Below are positions 8,544 through 17,794 of a stretch of DNA of 64,000 nucleotides, in pieces. A program made the position numbers and the translations under genes. Within the stretch, counting starts at the first letter, position 1; every line of letters begins with the position of its first letter. The notes below the pieces were generated by a model, which saw nothing but the letters and a program-made list of their open reading frames with translations, had not been told where the DNA came from and did no database searches. The stretch lies in NCBI RefSeq assembly GCF_001642835.1, contig NZ_LXEI01000001.1, positions 496,001 through 560,000 on the forward strand, given 5' to 3'. This DNA is from Pseudotamlana agarivorans (lineage in GTDB: Bacteria; Bacteroidota; Bacteroidia; Flavobacteriales; Flavobacteriaceae).

Positions 8544-9911
8544 TTAATAATGGAAATCTTCACTCTCCTTCATAAGTGGGTATCCTTTTGCTAGTAATGA
8601 AGCCTTAGATAAAGACATGAATACTACAAATATGAATAATCCTCCAAATAATAATACAGAGCCTATTTCAGGAATTCCTATAAACCATCTATCTCCAACA
8701 GTTGCAGGCATAATCATATTGAAAATATCAATATAATGACCAGCAAGGATCACGATTCCCGCCATAACAACAAACCAAGGCATACGCTTATAGTCTGCGT
8801 TCATTAATAATAATAATGGGAATACGAAGTTCATAACTACCATACCAAAGAAAGGTAATCTGTAATCATTAATTCTCGTAATGAAATATGTAACCTCTTC
8901 AGGAATGTTAGAGTACCAAATTAACATGAATTGTGAGAACCAAAGGTAAGTCCAGAAAATACTAATACCGAACATAAATTTAGCCACATCATGTAAATGG
9001 TTTTCATTTACAAATGCTAAGTACCCTCTAGATTTTAAGTAAATTGATAATAGTGCAATTACCGTAATACCACTAACAAACATTGATGCGAATACGTACC
9101 AACCGAATAAAGTTGAAAACCAGTGTGGATCAACACTCATAATCCAATCCCAAGACATCATAGATTCGGTATAGATAAAGAATACTAAGAATCCAGCTGT
9201 AATACGGAAAGCTTTCTTGAAGTTAGTTTTATCTCCAGGTTCAGCATTATCTTGAGCAATAGAAAATTTACGTGCAAAGTGACGGTATAAAGCCCATCCA
9301 GCAATAAAAATGATTCCTCTAATAGCAAAACCACCTAGGTTTAACCATCCTGATTTACCTTGAATAAGTTTATCGTGAGCTACAACATCTGGATCCATCC
9401 AAATAAATATGTTATAGTGACCAATAGTACCTGATGCAATAGCAATAAGAAGTACGATAATAGCCCCTGGTAAAAGATAAGCTGTAATGCCTTCCATCAC
9501 TCTGAATAAAACCGGTGACCATCCTGCTTGAGATGCAATTTGAATCGCATAAAAAGCTAAAACACCTAAAGCGATCATCATAAAGAAAAACGCTGCTACA
9601 TATAAAGCAGACCAAGGTCTGTTTGCAATTTGGTGTTGTACGTGTTCAACATGCTTCGTATGTTCATCAACATGAGCATGTGCTTCTTCACCATGACTTC
9701 CTTCAGCCTTAGCGTGGGTATCGTGACTTGGTGTTGCATGATGCGCATTAGCTTCACCGTGACCACCACCATGATGTGATTCTTCAGCAAGTAAGTGTTC
9801 AACCTCCTCAAAAGATTTATGAGACGTCATAAAACCATAACCTACACCTAATGCTCCTAAAATCATTAGAATGAAAGAAAATGTCTTTAATTTATTTGAA
9901 AATGTATACAT
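8544..9911 (-). CDS. actF: Alternative complex III membrane subunit ActF
   Basis: Integral membrane subunit of the quinol:cytochrome c/oxidase oxidoreductase, related to the NrfD-type subunit ActC. The 455-residue protein has one N-terminal helix, then a strikingly His-rich stretch (about residues 46-97, 14 His, with HHGGGHGEANAHH and SHGEEAHAHVDEHTKH), then about nine further membrane helices, including the segment TESMMSWDWIMSVDPHWFSTLF that is characteristic of ActF. It starts 22 bp after actE and is followed 34 bp on by coxB. Identity rests on those motifs and the act gene order. The role of the His-rich segment is unknown. Confidence 0.9.
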   Translation of the reverse strand: MYTFSNKLKTFSFILMILGALGVGYGFMTSHKSFEEVEHLLAEESHHGGGHGEANAHHATPSHDTHAKAEGSHGEEAHAHVDEHTKHVEHVQHQIANRPWSALYVAAFFFMMIALGVLAFYAIQIASQAGWSPVLFRVMEGITAYLLPGAIIVLLIAIASGTIGHYNIFIWMDPDVVAHDKLIQGKSGWLNLGGFAIRGIIFIAGWALYRHFARKFSIAQDNAEPGDKTNFKKAFRITAGFLVFFIYTESMMSWDWIMSVDPHWFSTLFGWYVFASMFVSGITVIALLSIYLKSRGYLAFVNENHLHDVAKFMFGISIFWTYLWFSQFMLIWYSNIPEEVTYFITRINDYRLPFFGMVVMNFVFPLLLLMNADYKRMPWFVVMAGIVILAGHYIDIFNMIMPATVGDRWFIGIPEIGSVLLFGGLFIFVVFMSLSKASLLAKGYPLMKESEDFHY

Positions 9912-9933
9912 ATCTATAATAATCTTATCAATC

Positions 9934-10485
9934 TTACTTTTCTAAATCTGCTTTTAATTGTAACACATATGAAACCACTTGCCAACGCTCTTCCTCTTGT
10001 AATTGGTTAGCGTAAGATCCCATAGCATTTTTACCGTAGTAAATAGTGTGGTAAATACTTCCTGCATTTATAGCACGACCCGCATCATCATAACTTGGAA
10101 TACCAAGAATTTTTTCACGTTTTACCAAGTTACCTTGTCCATCACCTTTACCACCATGGCAAATTCCACAGTATATATCGTATAATTCTTTACCTCTATT
10201 TAAATCTACTTGAGTAGAATCTAATGGACTAACCAAATTAGCTTTAGCAAATTCATAACCTTCGGTAGAATTTTCAATATCAAATGGGATAAATCCTCTA
10301 GCTACAGAACCTTCAGCAGGTAATTGCGCTTCAAAGCCATTAGAAAATGCTGCTTCTCCATAAGTTTCATAACCTGCAGATTCGTACATGTTAGGCATGA
10401 ATTGGTAATTTGGTGCAGTACTCTTATTACAAGAAACGGCTACAAAAACAACTGCTACTGCTAATATTTTAATTAAGCTTTTCAT
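9934..10485 (-). CDS. actE: Alternative complex III monohaem cytochrome c subunit ActE
   Basis: Periplasmic electron-transfer subunit of ACIII. The 183-residue protein starts with a lipoprotein signal (VAVVFVAVSC, lipidated Cys about 19) and has one c-type haem site, YCGICHGGKGDGQG, at about residue 105-120; likely axial Met occurs later, in the segment ending NAMGSYANQL. It would be anchored by its lipid on the outer face of the inner membrane. It lies between actD (8-bp gap) and actF. Family: cytochrome c (class I). Confident. Confidence 0.93.
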   Translation of the reverse strand: MKSLIKILAVAVVFVAVSCNKSTAPNYQFMPNMYESAGYETYGEAAFSNGFEAQLPAEGSVARGFIPFDIENSTEGYEFAKANLVSPLDSTQVDLNRGKELYDIYCGICHGGKGDGQGNLVKREKILGIPSYDDAGRAINAGSIYHTIYYGKNAMGSYANQLQEEERWQVVSYVLQLKADLEK

Positions 10486-10493
10486 ATCTTTTA

Positions 10494-11024
10494 TTAATGG
10501 GCTTTATCTACTAAATTAATCTCTACGGCTCCAGTATCTTTAAGCATACTAGAAAGAGCCTCTTCATTACCATTTACGGCTATTTCCATTAAGAAATGAT
10601 CATCGGTAGTTCTAGGATCTGGGTTTTCAGCACTTTTAAATGGCCACATTCTACTACGTAAGTAAAAGGTAATTACCATAAGGTGTGCAGAGAAAAATAC
10701 CGTAAGCTCGAACATAATTGGCACGAAAGCTGGCATGTTTTCTAAATAGCTAAAACTTGGTTTACCACCAATGTTTTGAGGCCAGTCTTCAATCATGATG
10801 AAGTTCATCATTAAAGTAGCCACTGTTAAACCAATAAGACCATAAATAAAAGCTGTAATAGCGATACGTGTAGGAGCAAGTCCCATAGCGCGGTCTAATC
10901 CGTGAACTGGAAATGGTGTATATATTTCTTCTATATGATATCTTTCAGCCTTAACCCTTTTTACGGCAGACATTAAAATATCGTCGTCGTTATAAATAGC
11001 GTGAATTACTTTTGAAGCTTCCAT
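10494..11024 (-). CDS. actD: Alternative complex III subunit ActD (DUF3341)
   Basis: Small membrane subunit of ACIII. The 176-residue protein has a soluble N-terminal domain and two membrane helices (about 55-75 and 95-115), with the conserved IYTPFPVHGLDRAMGL segment that marks the DUF3341 family. Its contribution to catalysis is not established beyond being a structural subunit. It starts 9 bp downstream of actC and ends 8 bp before actE, so the genes are tightly packed and presumably co-translated. Confident by motif and position. Confidence 0.92.
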   Translation of the reverse strand: MEASKVIHAIYNDDDILMSAVKRVKAERYHIEEIYTPFPVHGLDRAMGLAPTRIAITAFIYGLIGLTVATLMMNFIMIEDWPQNIGGKPSFSYLENMPAFVPIMFELTVFFSAHLMVITFYLRSRMWPFKSAENPDPRTTDDHFLMEIAVNGNEEALSSMLKDTGAVEINLVDKAH

Positions 11025-11033
11025 ATGCTACTT

Positions 11034-12482
11034 TTAGTTTTTTGGTTCATTATTAACGTTCGAAGTTCTAGGATCTGCACCAGTTCCAGTCAAACTTTCT
11101 CCGCTTTCTCTTATTCTTTTGTACTTATCACCTGAAGATTTCAAGATGGTTTTAACCTCTGCTTGAGCGATTACAGGGAATGTTCTAGAGTATAATAAGA
11201 ACAATACAAAGAAGAATCCTATAGTTCCGATAAAGATTCCTATATCAACAAATGTAGGTGAGAACATCGTCCATGATGATGGTAAGTAATCACGGTGTAA
11301 CGAGGTTACAATAATTACGAAACGCTCAAACCACATTCCTACGTTTACTACAATCGAGATAAAGAAAGAGAACATGATACTTGTTCTTAATTTCTTAAAC
11401 CACATAAATTGTGGAGAGAATACGTTACAAGACATCATCATCCAGTATGCCCATGCATAAGGACCTGTTGCTCTGTTTAAGAAGGCGTATTGTTCGTATT
11501 CAACACCAGAGTACCATGCGATAAACAGCTCAGTAATATAGGCCACACCTACGATAGAACCTGTAATCATGATTACAATATTCATAAGCTCGATGTGTTG
11601 TACTGTAATATAGTCTTCAAGGTTACACACTTTTCTCATAATGATAAGTAATGTGTTTACCATCGCGAATCCAGAGAATACCGCACCAGCAACGAAGTAT
11701 GGTGGGAAAATCGTTGTATGCCAACCTGGAATAACAGATGTTGCGAAGTCAAACGATACAATCGTGTGTACAGAAAGTACTAATGGTGTTGCTAAACCTG
11801 CAAGTACCAATGATACTTCTTCAAAACGTTGCCAATCTTTAGCACGACCAGACCATCCAAAACTCAATATCGAGTAAATTCTCTTTTGAAAAGGTTTGAT
11901 AGCACGATCTCTTAGCATCGCGAAATCTGGTAATAAACCAGTCCACCAGAATACTAGTGATACCGATAAATATGTTGAGATGGCGAATACGTCCCAAAGT
12001 AATGGCGAGTTAAAGTTTACCCATAGTGATCCGAATTGATTCGGAATTGGTAATACCCAGTATCCTAACCATGGACGCCCCATGTGGATGATTGGGAATA
12101 AACCTGCCTGAACTACCGAGAAGATGGTCATCGCCTCTGCAGAACGGTTAATTGCCATTCTCCATTTTTGACGGAATAATAAAAGTACTGCAGAAATAAG
12201 TGTTCCTGCGTGACCAATACCTACCCACCAAACAAAGTTGGTAATATCCCAGGCCCAACCTACAGTCTTGTTAAGACCCCAGACACCAATACCTGTTGTA
12301 ATGGTATATAAAATACATCCAATTCCCCAAAGGAAAGCGACTAGTGAAATACCAAAAACTATCCACCATTGTTTATTTGCTTTTCCTTCTACAGGTTTTG
12401 CCACATCCACAGTTACGTCGTGGTAGGACTTATCTCCTGTAACTAAAGGTCTTCTAATAGGTGCTTCGTAATGAGACGCCAT
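11034..12482 (-). CDS. actC: Alternative complex III quinol-oxidising subunit ActC (NrfD/PsrC family)
   Basis: Polytopic membrane subunit thought to hold the quinol site of ACIII and a proton path. The 482-residue protein has about 10 membrane helices and NrfD/PsrC hallmarks such as FVWWVGIGHAGTLISAVLLL, MGRPWLGYW and FDFATSVIPGWHTTIFPPYF. It is preceded by a 92-bp spacer from actB that contains a 7-bp tandem repeat, the largest gap in the operon, and is followed 9 bp later by actD. Confident. Confidence 0.94.
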   Translation of the reverse strand: MASHYEAPIRRPLVTGDKSYHDVTVDVAKPVEGKANKQWWIVFGISLVAFLWGIGCILYTITTGIGVWGLNKTVGWAWDITNFVWWVGIGHAGTLISAVLLLFRQKWRMAINRSAEAMTIFSVVQAGLFPIIHMGRPWLGYWVLPIPNQFGSLWVNFNSPLLWDVFAISTYLSVSLVFWWTGLLPDFAMLRDRAIKPFQKRIYSILSFGWSGRAKDWQRFEEVSLVLAGLATPLVLSVHTIVSFDFATSVIPGWHTTIFPPYFVAGAVFSGFAMVNTLLIIMRKVCNLEDYITVQHIELMNIVIMITGSIVGVAYITELFIAWYSGVEYEQYAFLNRATGPYAWAYWMMMSCNVFSPQFMWFKKLRTSIMFSFFISIVVNVGMWFERFVIIVTSLHRDYLPSSWTMFSPTFVDIGIFIGTIGFFFVLFLLYSRTFPVIAQAEVKTILKSSGDKYKRIRESGESLTGTGADPRTSNVNNEPKN

Positions 12483-12490
12483 ATTTATTG

Positions 12491-12518
12491 TTATTTGTTA
12501 TTTGTTACTTGTTATTTA
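12491..12518. repeat. Heptanucleotide tandem repeat before actC
   Basis: Four consecutive 7-bp units, TTATTTG, TTATTTG, TTACTTG, TTATTTA, lie 9 bp upstream of the actC start codon (minus-strand gene). Repeat-number change would alter the length of the actB-actC spacer. Confidence 0.6.
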
Positions 12519-12574
12519 TTTAAAAGTTGACCTCGTATTTTTTCAACTTTTAAACTTAAAACCTTTTAACTATA

Positions 12575-15500
12575 TTATGCTTCAGTTGTATTTCTCACTT
12601 TTGTTTGATATTGCACATTAGGCTTTGTTCCTACATGCTCTAACAAGTGATACATACGGTTATCTTCTTTAAGTTTTGCAACTTTACTGTCTTTATCGTT
12701 GATGTCTCCAAATACCATCGCACCGCTACTACAAGCTGCAGAACAAGCTGTTTGGAATTCACCATCTTTAATTACACGTCCGTCACGTTTAGCGTCAAGA
12801 ACTGTTTTTTGTGTCATTTGAATACACATAGAACATTTTTCCATCACACCACGAGAACGTACAACCACATCAGGATTAAGTACCATACGTCCTAAATCAT
12901 CATTCATATGATAATCGAACTCATCATTTCCATTGTATAAGAACCAGTTGAAACGACGTACTTTATACGGACAGTTGTTTGCACAATATCTTGTACCTAC
13001 ACAACGGTTGTAAGCCATATGGTTTTGACCTTGACGACCATGAGAAGTTGCTGCTACAGGACAAACTGTTTCACAAGGTGCGTGATTACAGTGTTGACAC
13101 ATTACCGCTTGGAAAGCTACTTGTGGGTTATCGGCTGCATGTTCCATTTCACCAAATCCACCTAAGGAACCATTATCTCCAAACAGACCTGAGAAGCCTT
13201 CTTTTTTGGCATTATCTTCTTCAAAAGTATCATCAGATGAGTAGTATCTATCAATACGCAACCAGTGCATATCTCTACTTCTTCTCACTTCTTCTTTACC
13301 TACTACAGGCACGTTATTCTCAGCATGACAAGCTATAACACAAGCTCCACATCCTGTACAAGCATTCAAGTCGATAGATAAGTTAAAGTGATGCCCTATA
13401 CTACGATCAAACTCATCCCATAAATCAACATCTGGAGATGTTACAGGCGTTTCTTCATGATCTAAAGACACAACAGGCATCGCATTCCAATGCGCTTTGT
13501 CCTTAGTGTTGAAAATCTCTAAAGTCGTTTCTTTAATGATATCACCACGTCCCATTAAGGTATTATGAAGCTGTACACAAGCAAATTCATGTTCACCTGA
13601 AGCCGCTTCGATAGTTACATCTTGAACGTTTGATAAGTTATGATATAAGGCATATGCATTTACACCTGTTTGCATTTCTTCTTTTAATCCTGCTGTTCTT
13701 CCGTAACCGAAAGATAAACCTACAGAACCTTTAGCTTGTCCTGGTTGAATTAATACAGGCGCTTTTACTGTTACACCATTAGCTGTAACGTTAGCATAGC
13801 TACCATTTAACGCTCCGGTTGCAACGTGTCTGTTAATTAATCCTAACTCTTCAGCATCAGCTTTAGAAACCGTTAAGTAGTTATCCCAAGATACTCTTGA
13901 AATCGGATCTGGAAACTCTTGTAACCAAGGGTTGTTAGCTTGTTGACCATCACCCATACCTGTTTTAGTATAAAGACTTAACTCGATACCTTTAGATTTG
14001 GCAGATGATACTAAAGCTTGTGCAGCTCCAGAAAATGTGTTTACAGATTCTTCAGTTTCGGAAACCTCTTCTGCTACTTCTTCAGAAGCAACTACAGACT
14101 TCACAAAGAAACCATCATGTAAAGCTTGGTTGTAAGATCCTCCATTTAGAATATCACTATTCCAAGTGGTTTTAATATAATCACTATATGAAGCGCTATT
14201 ACCCGTCCACTTTAATAAAACATCTTGAAATTGTTTCGTATCAAATAAAGGACGAATGGTTGGTTGCGTTAAACTGTAGTGACCAGTTTTTATTTCAACA
14301 TCACCCCAAGCCTCTAAAAAGTGAGGTGCTGCAGCGATATATTGCGTATGAGAAGACGTTTCATCTTCTTTCATTGAAAACGCAATAGATAATTTTGTTT
14401 TCTTTAAACCTTCAGCAAAATCAGCTGCATTTGCTAAAGTATATAACGGATTAACACCGCTCATGATAATTGCTCCTACTTTCCCTGCCTTCATATCGGC
14501 AACAAGTTGAGCAACATCATTATCGTTACCTTGCTTAGTTTTAATAGCTACTTTACTATTAAAAGCTTTACTTGCTAGGTATTCATTAAGTTCTAAAACA
14601 ACTGTTTGTGCATTGACATCCTGAATTCCAGTAACCACAACAGCTTTACTGCCTGCTTTTTTAAGTTGAATAGCTGCATTTTTAACAGCAGTTTCAACGT
14701 GCTCAGGTAAACCTTTTACAGAAACATTATTTCCTGTAACCAGGCTGTATAATTTCGCTAAGGCTAATTTTTGCTGAGTAGGAGTCACCGGTACACGCTT
14801 ATCAGCATTAGCACCAGATAAAGACATATTCGATTCAAACTGAATATGACGTGACATTTTTCCGTTTTGAGGCACGCGGTTTTTAGCATATCCTGCATCA
14901 AAACCTCCACCTTGCCAATCGCCTAGGAAATCAGCACCAACAGAAACAATAGTCATCGCCTGAGAAAAATCGTAATCGGCTAAACCTTTTTTATTGTATT
15001 TCTTTTGAAAAGCTTGAACAGCAGCAAATTCTGAAACAGCATCATAAACCACATGCTTAACGTTACCGTAAGTTTCTTTAAACTCAGCAACCAGCTTGTT
15101 AGTAGAAGGACTAGCGAAAGTCTGTGTTAACAACACGATCGACTGACCTGAATCTTTAATACTGTTTAAACTTTTAGTAGTTTCCGCATTAAAATCACTC
15201 CAAGAAATTGAAGCACCATCTTTTTTCGGACCTTGAATTCTTAAACTGTCATACAAACCTAAAACTGAAGCATTCACTCTAGCATTAGCACTGCCATGAG
15301 TAGAAGCTAAGGTATTGTTTTCAATTTTTATTGGACGACCTTCACGCGTTTTAACCAAAACACTTGCAAAATCAAAACCATCTGCAACTGTTGTAGCGTA
15401 ATAATTTGCTACTCCGGGAATAATCTCAGTTGGTTGTACAACGTAAGGAATCGCTTTTTTAACAGGACCCTCACAAGCTGCTAAAGAAGCAGCTGCTGTA

Positions 15501-15685
15501 CTAAACCCTACATATTTTAAGAAATCACGACGCGTTGTAGAGCCAGACTCTAACGTCTCTTTATTTCCTAAAAACTCATCAGTAGGTATTTCTGCTACAA
15601 ACTCGTTTTGTTTAAGCGTCTCAACAATAGAGCTATTTTCGTTTAGCTCTTCAACACTTTTCCAGTATTTCTTGTTTGATGACAT
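12575..15685 (-). CDS. actB: Alternative complex III iron-sulfur subunit ActB (Tat-translocated)
   Basis: Large periplasmic subunit of ACIII that combines a degenerate molybdopterin-oxidoreductase domain with a four-cluster ferredoxin-like domain. The 1036-residue protein has a Tat-type signal displaced from the N-terminus, TRRDFLKYVGFSTAAASLAAC (about residues 52-72), as in the TAT-variant family. The C-terminal third holds the cluster ligands: ACTGCGACVIACHAENN, CQHCNHAPCETVCPVAA, CVGTRYCANNCPYKVRRF and CSMCIQ with CSAACSSGAMVFGD. The N-terminal two-thirds is not expected to bind molybdopterin in ACIII. It sits between actA and actC. Cys within SLAACEG could be lipidated, an inference. Confidence 0.94.
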   Translation of the reverse strand: MSSNKKYWKSVEELNENSSIVETLKQNEFVAEIPTDEFLGNKETLESGSTTRRDFLKYVGFSTAAASLAACEGPVKKAIPYVVQPTEIIPGVANYYATTVADGFDFASVLVKTREGRPIKIENNTLASTHGSANARVNASVLGLYDSLRIQGPKKDGASISWSDFNAETTKSLNSIKDSGQSIVLLTQTFASPSTNKLVAEFKETYGNVKHVVYDAVSEFAAVQAFQKKYNKKGLADYDFSQAMTIVSVGADFLGDWQGGGFDAGYAKNRVPQNGKMSRHIQFESNMSLSGANADKRVPVTPTQQKLALAKLYSLVTGNNVSVKGLPEHVETAVKNAAIQLKKAGSKAVVVTGIQDVNAQTVVLELNEYLASKAFNSKVAIKTKQGNDNDVAQLVADMKAGKVGAIIMSGVNPLYTLANAADFAEGLKKTKLSIAFSMKEDETSSHTQYIAAAPHFLEAWGDVEIKTGHYSLTQPTIRPLFDTKQFQDVLLKWTGNSASYSDYIKTTWNSDILNGGSYNQALHDGFFVKSVVASEEVAEEVSETEESVNTFSGAAQALVSSAKSKGIELSLYTKTGMGDGQQANNPWLQEFPDPISRVSWDNYLTVSKADAEELGLINRHVATGALNGSYANVTANGVTVKAPVLIQPGQAKGSVGLSFGYGRTAGLKEEMQTGVNAYALYHNLSNVQDVTIEAASGEHEFACVQLHNTLMGRGDIIKETTLEIFNTKDKAHWNAMPVVSLDHEETPVTSPDVDLWDEFDRSIGHHFNLSIDLNACTGCGACVIACHAENNVPVVGKEEVRRSRDMHWLRIDRYYSSDDTFEEDNAKKEGFSGLFGDNGSLGGFGEMEHAADNPQVAFQAVMCQHCNHAPCETVCPVAATSHGRQGQNHMAYNRCVGTRYCANNCPYKVRRFNWFLYNGNDEFDYHMNDDLGRMVLNPDVVVRSRGVMEKCSMCIQMTQKTVLDAKRDGRVIKDGEFQTACSAACSSGAMVFGDINDKDSKVAKLKEDNRMYHLLEHVGTKPNVQYQTKVRNTTEA

Positions 15686-15745
15686 ATTATATAATTGAAT
15701 TACTTCTTAAATTAATTTTTGGTTTTTCGTATTTACGAAAAGTTT

Positions 15746-17041
15746 TTAGTAGTGACATTTACCACATTCCAGACCACCCATTTGAGCTGCTGTTAAAGTC
15801 TCTACACCATACTTTTTAGAAAGCTCAGCGTGAATTTTCTCATAGTAAGCGTTATCTTTTACCGTCACGTCAGTTTCTCTGTGACAGTTAATACACCATC
15901 CCATTGTTAAAGGTGCATGTTGATAAACCACTTCCATTTCTTGTACAGGACCATGACATGTTTGACACTCTACACCTGCAACAGTGACGTGTTGTGAGTG
16001 GTTAAAGTATGCGAAATCTGGTAAGTTATGAATACGCACCCATTTTACTGGTTGAGATTCACCTGTATATTTTTGATCGGCATCACTCCATCCTGCAGCT
16101 TTGTATAACTTTTGAATCTCACCATCGTAAAATTCTTTAGTGTACTCTGCTGAAGTTTCACCGTTGTATTCGTAAATTGATTTATGACAGTTCATACAAA
16201 CATTCAAAGAAGGTATCCCTGATGTTTTACTTACTCTAGCTGAAGAGTGACAGTATTTACAATCGATACCATTATCACCTGCATGCACTTTGTGAGAGAA
16301 GTGAATTGGTTGTACCGGTTGGTAACCTTGATCAACACCTACTTGCATTAAAAAACCAAAAGCAAAGTAAGCACTAGTAAGCAAGAAGAAAATAGCTACT
16401 ACTATCATTAAAAACTGATTCTGAACAAAAGCTTTCCAAAGTGGTGTTCTACCAGTTTCTGTTTCTAACTCAATATTTTGAGCAGCAGCAAAGCGACGTA
16501 AAGTTTTATTAACTAGATATAATCCAATAGCTAGTAAAATAAACAGAATCGCTAAAGCGCCTAAAATAAGCTCGTTTGAAATACCGTCTGAAGCACCTGT
16601 TGCAGCAACTTGCCCTGTAGCGCCTGCCGCCGGAGCTGGAGCCGCTTTCTTTTCTTCAGCGGTATACGCTAAGATGTTATTTAAATCGTCGTCAGATAAC
16701 TGAGGAAAAGCTGTCATTGCAGCACCTCCAAATTCGTTATACACTTTATTTGCATACGCATCACCAGACTTGATTAAACCCGAACTGTTACGTATCCATG
16801 CATGTAGCCATTCACGATCTAATCCTTCTTCATCAGACAGACGCGCTTCAACATGACGCAATGCAGGCCCTGTCATTTTCTTATCTAATTGATGACATGC
16901 TGCACAATTGGCATTAAATAAAGATTTTCCTTTTGCTGGATCGCCTTCCTGAGCTGAAAGCGAGCTTGTAAACGCTAATAATACAATTAAGCTTAAACGA
17001 AGTAAGTTTCTACTTAATTTACGGTGAATCACCTTTCTCAT
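15746..17041 (-). CDS. actA: Alternative complex III multihaem cytochrome c subunit ActA, six CxxCH motifs
   Basis: Haem-bearing electron-transfer subunit of ACIII. The 431-residue protein has an N-terminal signal peptide (cleavage near SLSAQEG), a class I cytochrome c domain with NANCAACHQLD (Cys about 46) and the LSDDDLNNILAY segment, an Ala/Pro-rich linker, two membrane helices (about 155-175 and 200-225), then the pentahaem domain with CKYCH, CMNCH, CQTCH, CINCH and CGKCH. Six haems are therefore predicted in one chain, a monohaem domain fused to the standard pentahaem ActA. The extra domain is a good candidate to shuttle electrons to the CuA of CoxB, an inference. It is the first gene of the operon, with a promoter near 17.13 kb. 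Confidence 0.93.
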   Translation of the reverse strand: MRKVIHRKLSRNLLRLSLIVLLAFTSSLSAQEGDPAKGKSLFNANCAACHQLDKKMTGPALRHVEARLSDEEGLDREWLHAWIRNSSGLIKSGDAYANKVYNEFGGAAMTAFPQLSDDDLNNILAYTAEEKKAAPAPAAGATGQVAATGASDGISNELILGALAILFILLAIGLYLVNKTLRRFAAAQNIELETETGRTPLWKAFVQNQFLMIVVAIFFLLTSAYFAFGFLMQVGVDQGYQPVQPIHFSHKVHAGDNGIDCKYCHSSARVSKTSGIPSLNVCMNCHKSIYEYNGETSAEYTKEFYDGEIQKLYKAAGWSDADQKYTGESQPVKWVRIHNLPDFAYFNHSQHVTVAGVECQTCHGPVQEMEVVYQHAPLTMGWCINCHRETDVTVKDNAYYEKIHAELSKKYGVETLTAAQMGGLECGKCHY

Positions 17042-17124
17042 ATTGTTGGTTAAATTAACTTCTTAACTTTTGGTATGACTTTTGTCATTTAATAAATGAA
17101 AAAGCATAGCTTTAAAATCTCTCG

Positions 17125-17154
17125 CAAAAGTAATATTTAAACTCGATTAGCAAA
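17125..17154 (-). promoter_or_regulatory. Promoter of the act-cox operon
   Basis: On the minus strand TTTG (17151-17154), 18 bp, then TACTTTTG (17125-17132): both elements of the Bacteroidota housekeeping promoter. It would start transcription about 80 nt before the actA ATG and serve actA through coxA. Confidence 0.6.
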
Positions 17155-17230
17155 ATACTAAGGAAGTGTTAACAGTTAATTTAGAGGCATTCTAAATAAT
17201 AAAATAAGCAACTATTTAGTTTAATACTTA

Positions 17231-17238
17231 TACATTTG
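17231..17238 (+). promoter_or_regulatory. Candidate -7 box for the SPOR-domain gene
   Basis: TACATTTG, a match to TAnnTTTG, 18 bp before the ATG at 17257. The short distance implies a very short leader. No clear -33 element. Confidence 0.45.
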
Positions 17239-17256
17239 CATAAACACATTTAAAAT

Positions 17257-17640
17257 ATGATTCCTATTAAATTTAGAGCTCTAACATTCGTGGCTGTATG
17301 CCTTTTGTTTACAACAACTTACACCCAAGCCCAAGAAGGTCAGGTGAGCATTAACCAAGATAAGAATATTGAGAAGCTGTTGGAATTGAAAAAAAATATG
17401 AACGACGACGATGCCGACAGATATAAAATACAAATTTACAACGGCAATCGACAAGACGCTTATGCAGCTCAAAAAAAGTTTAGTTCCACGTTTTCTGACT
17501 GGCGTCCTAGCATTCATTTCGAACAACCTAACTTTAAAATATGGGTTGGTAACTTTAGAACGCGTTTGGAAGCCGATCGCGCTTTAAAGCGTATTAAAAA
17601 AGAGTTTTCGAGTGCTTTTATCTTTAAGCCTAAGAAATAA
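17257..17640 (+). CDS. Small secreted SPOR-domain protein
   Basis: 127 residues with a signal peptide (LTFVAVCLLFTTTYTQAQ, cleavage after about residue 25) and a C-terminal SPOR domain (about 55-125), seen as IQIYNGNRQDAYAAQKKF, then IHFEQPNFKIWVGNFRTRLEADRAL. SPOR domains bind denuded peptidoglycan strands, often at the division site, so a periplasmic, wall-associated role is likely. No other domain is present, so it may be an accessory or sensing protein. It stands alone, divergent from actA, with a strong terminator directly downstream. Identity of the domain is good; biological role is inferred. Confidence 0.85.
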   Translation: MIPIKFRALTFVAVCLLFTTTYTQAQEGQVSINQDKNIEKLLELKKNMNDDDADRYKIQIYNGNRQDAYAAQKKFSSTFSDWRPSIHFEQPNFKIWVGNFRTRLEADRALKRIKKEFSSAFIFKPKK

Positions 17641-17660
17641 AACGCCATCATCATTAAAAT

Positions 17661-17708
17661 AAAAAAAAGGGTGTTTTGGATTTACGATTCCAAAACACCC
17701 TTTTTTTT
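17661..17708 (+). terminator. Strong bidirectional terminator
   Basis: Inverted repeat with arms AAAAGGGTGTTTTGGA and TCCAAAACACCCTTTT around a 8-nt loop, followed by a T-run on the plus strand and by a T-run on the minus strand. It ends the SPOR-gene transcript. Confidence 0.85.
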
Positions 17709-17740
17709 GCTCTAATACCAGATGGTAAAGTTCCAAATAA

Positions 17741-17768
17741 AAAAAGCACCTACAAGAGGTGCTTTTTT
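17741..17768 (-). terminator. Terminator after infB
   Basis: Arms AAAAAGCACCT and AGGTGCTTTTT with a short loop, about 27 bp beyond the infB stop; on the minus strand a T-run follows the stem. Ends the rimP-nusA-infB transcript. Confidence 0.8.
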
Positions 17769-17794
17769 ATACTATTGTTATGTAAACTTAAATA

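Noticed and set aside
17042-17256. Possible small gene between actA and the SPOR gene
   Set aside because: The stretch is the divergent promoter region; no frame with protein-like sequence.
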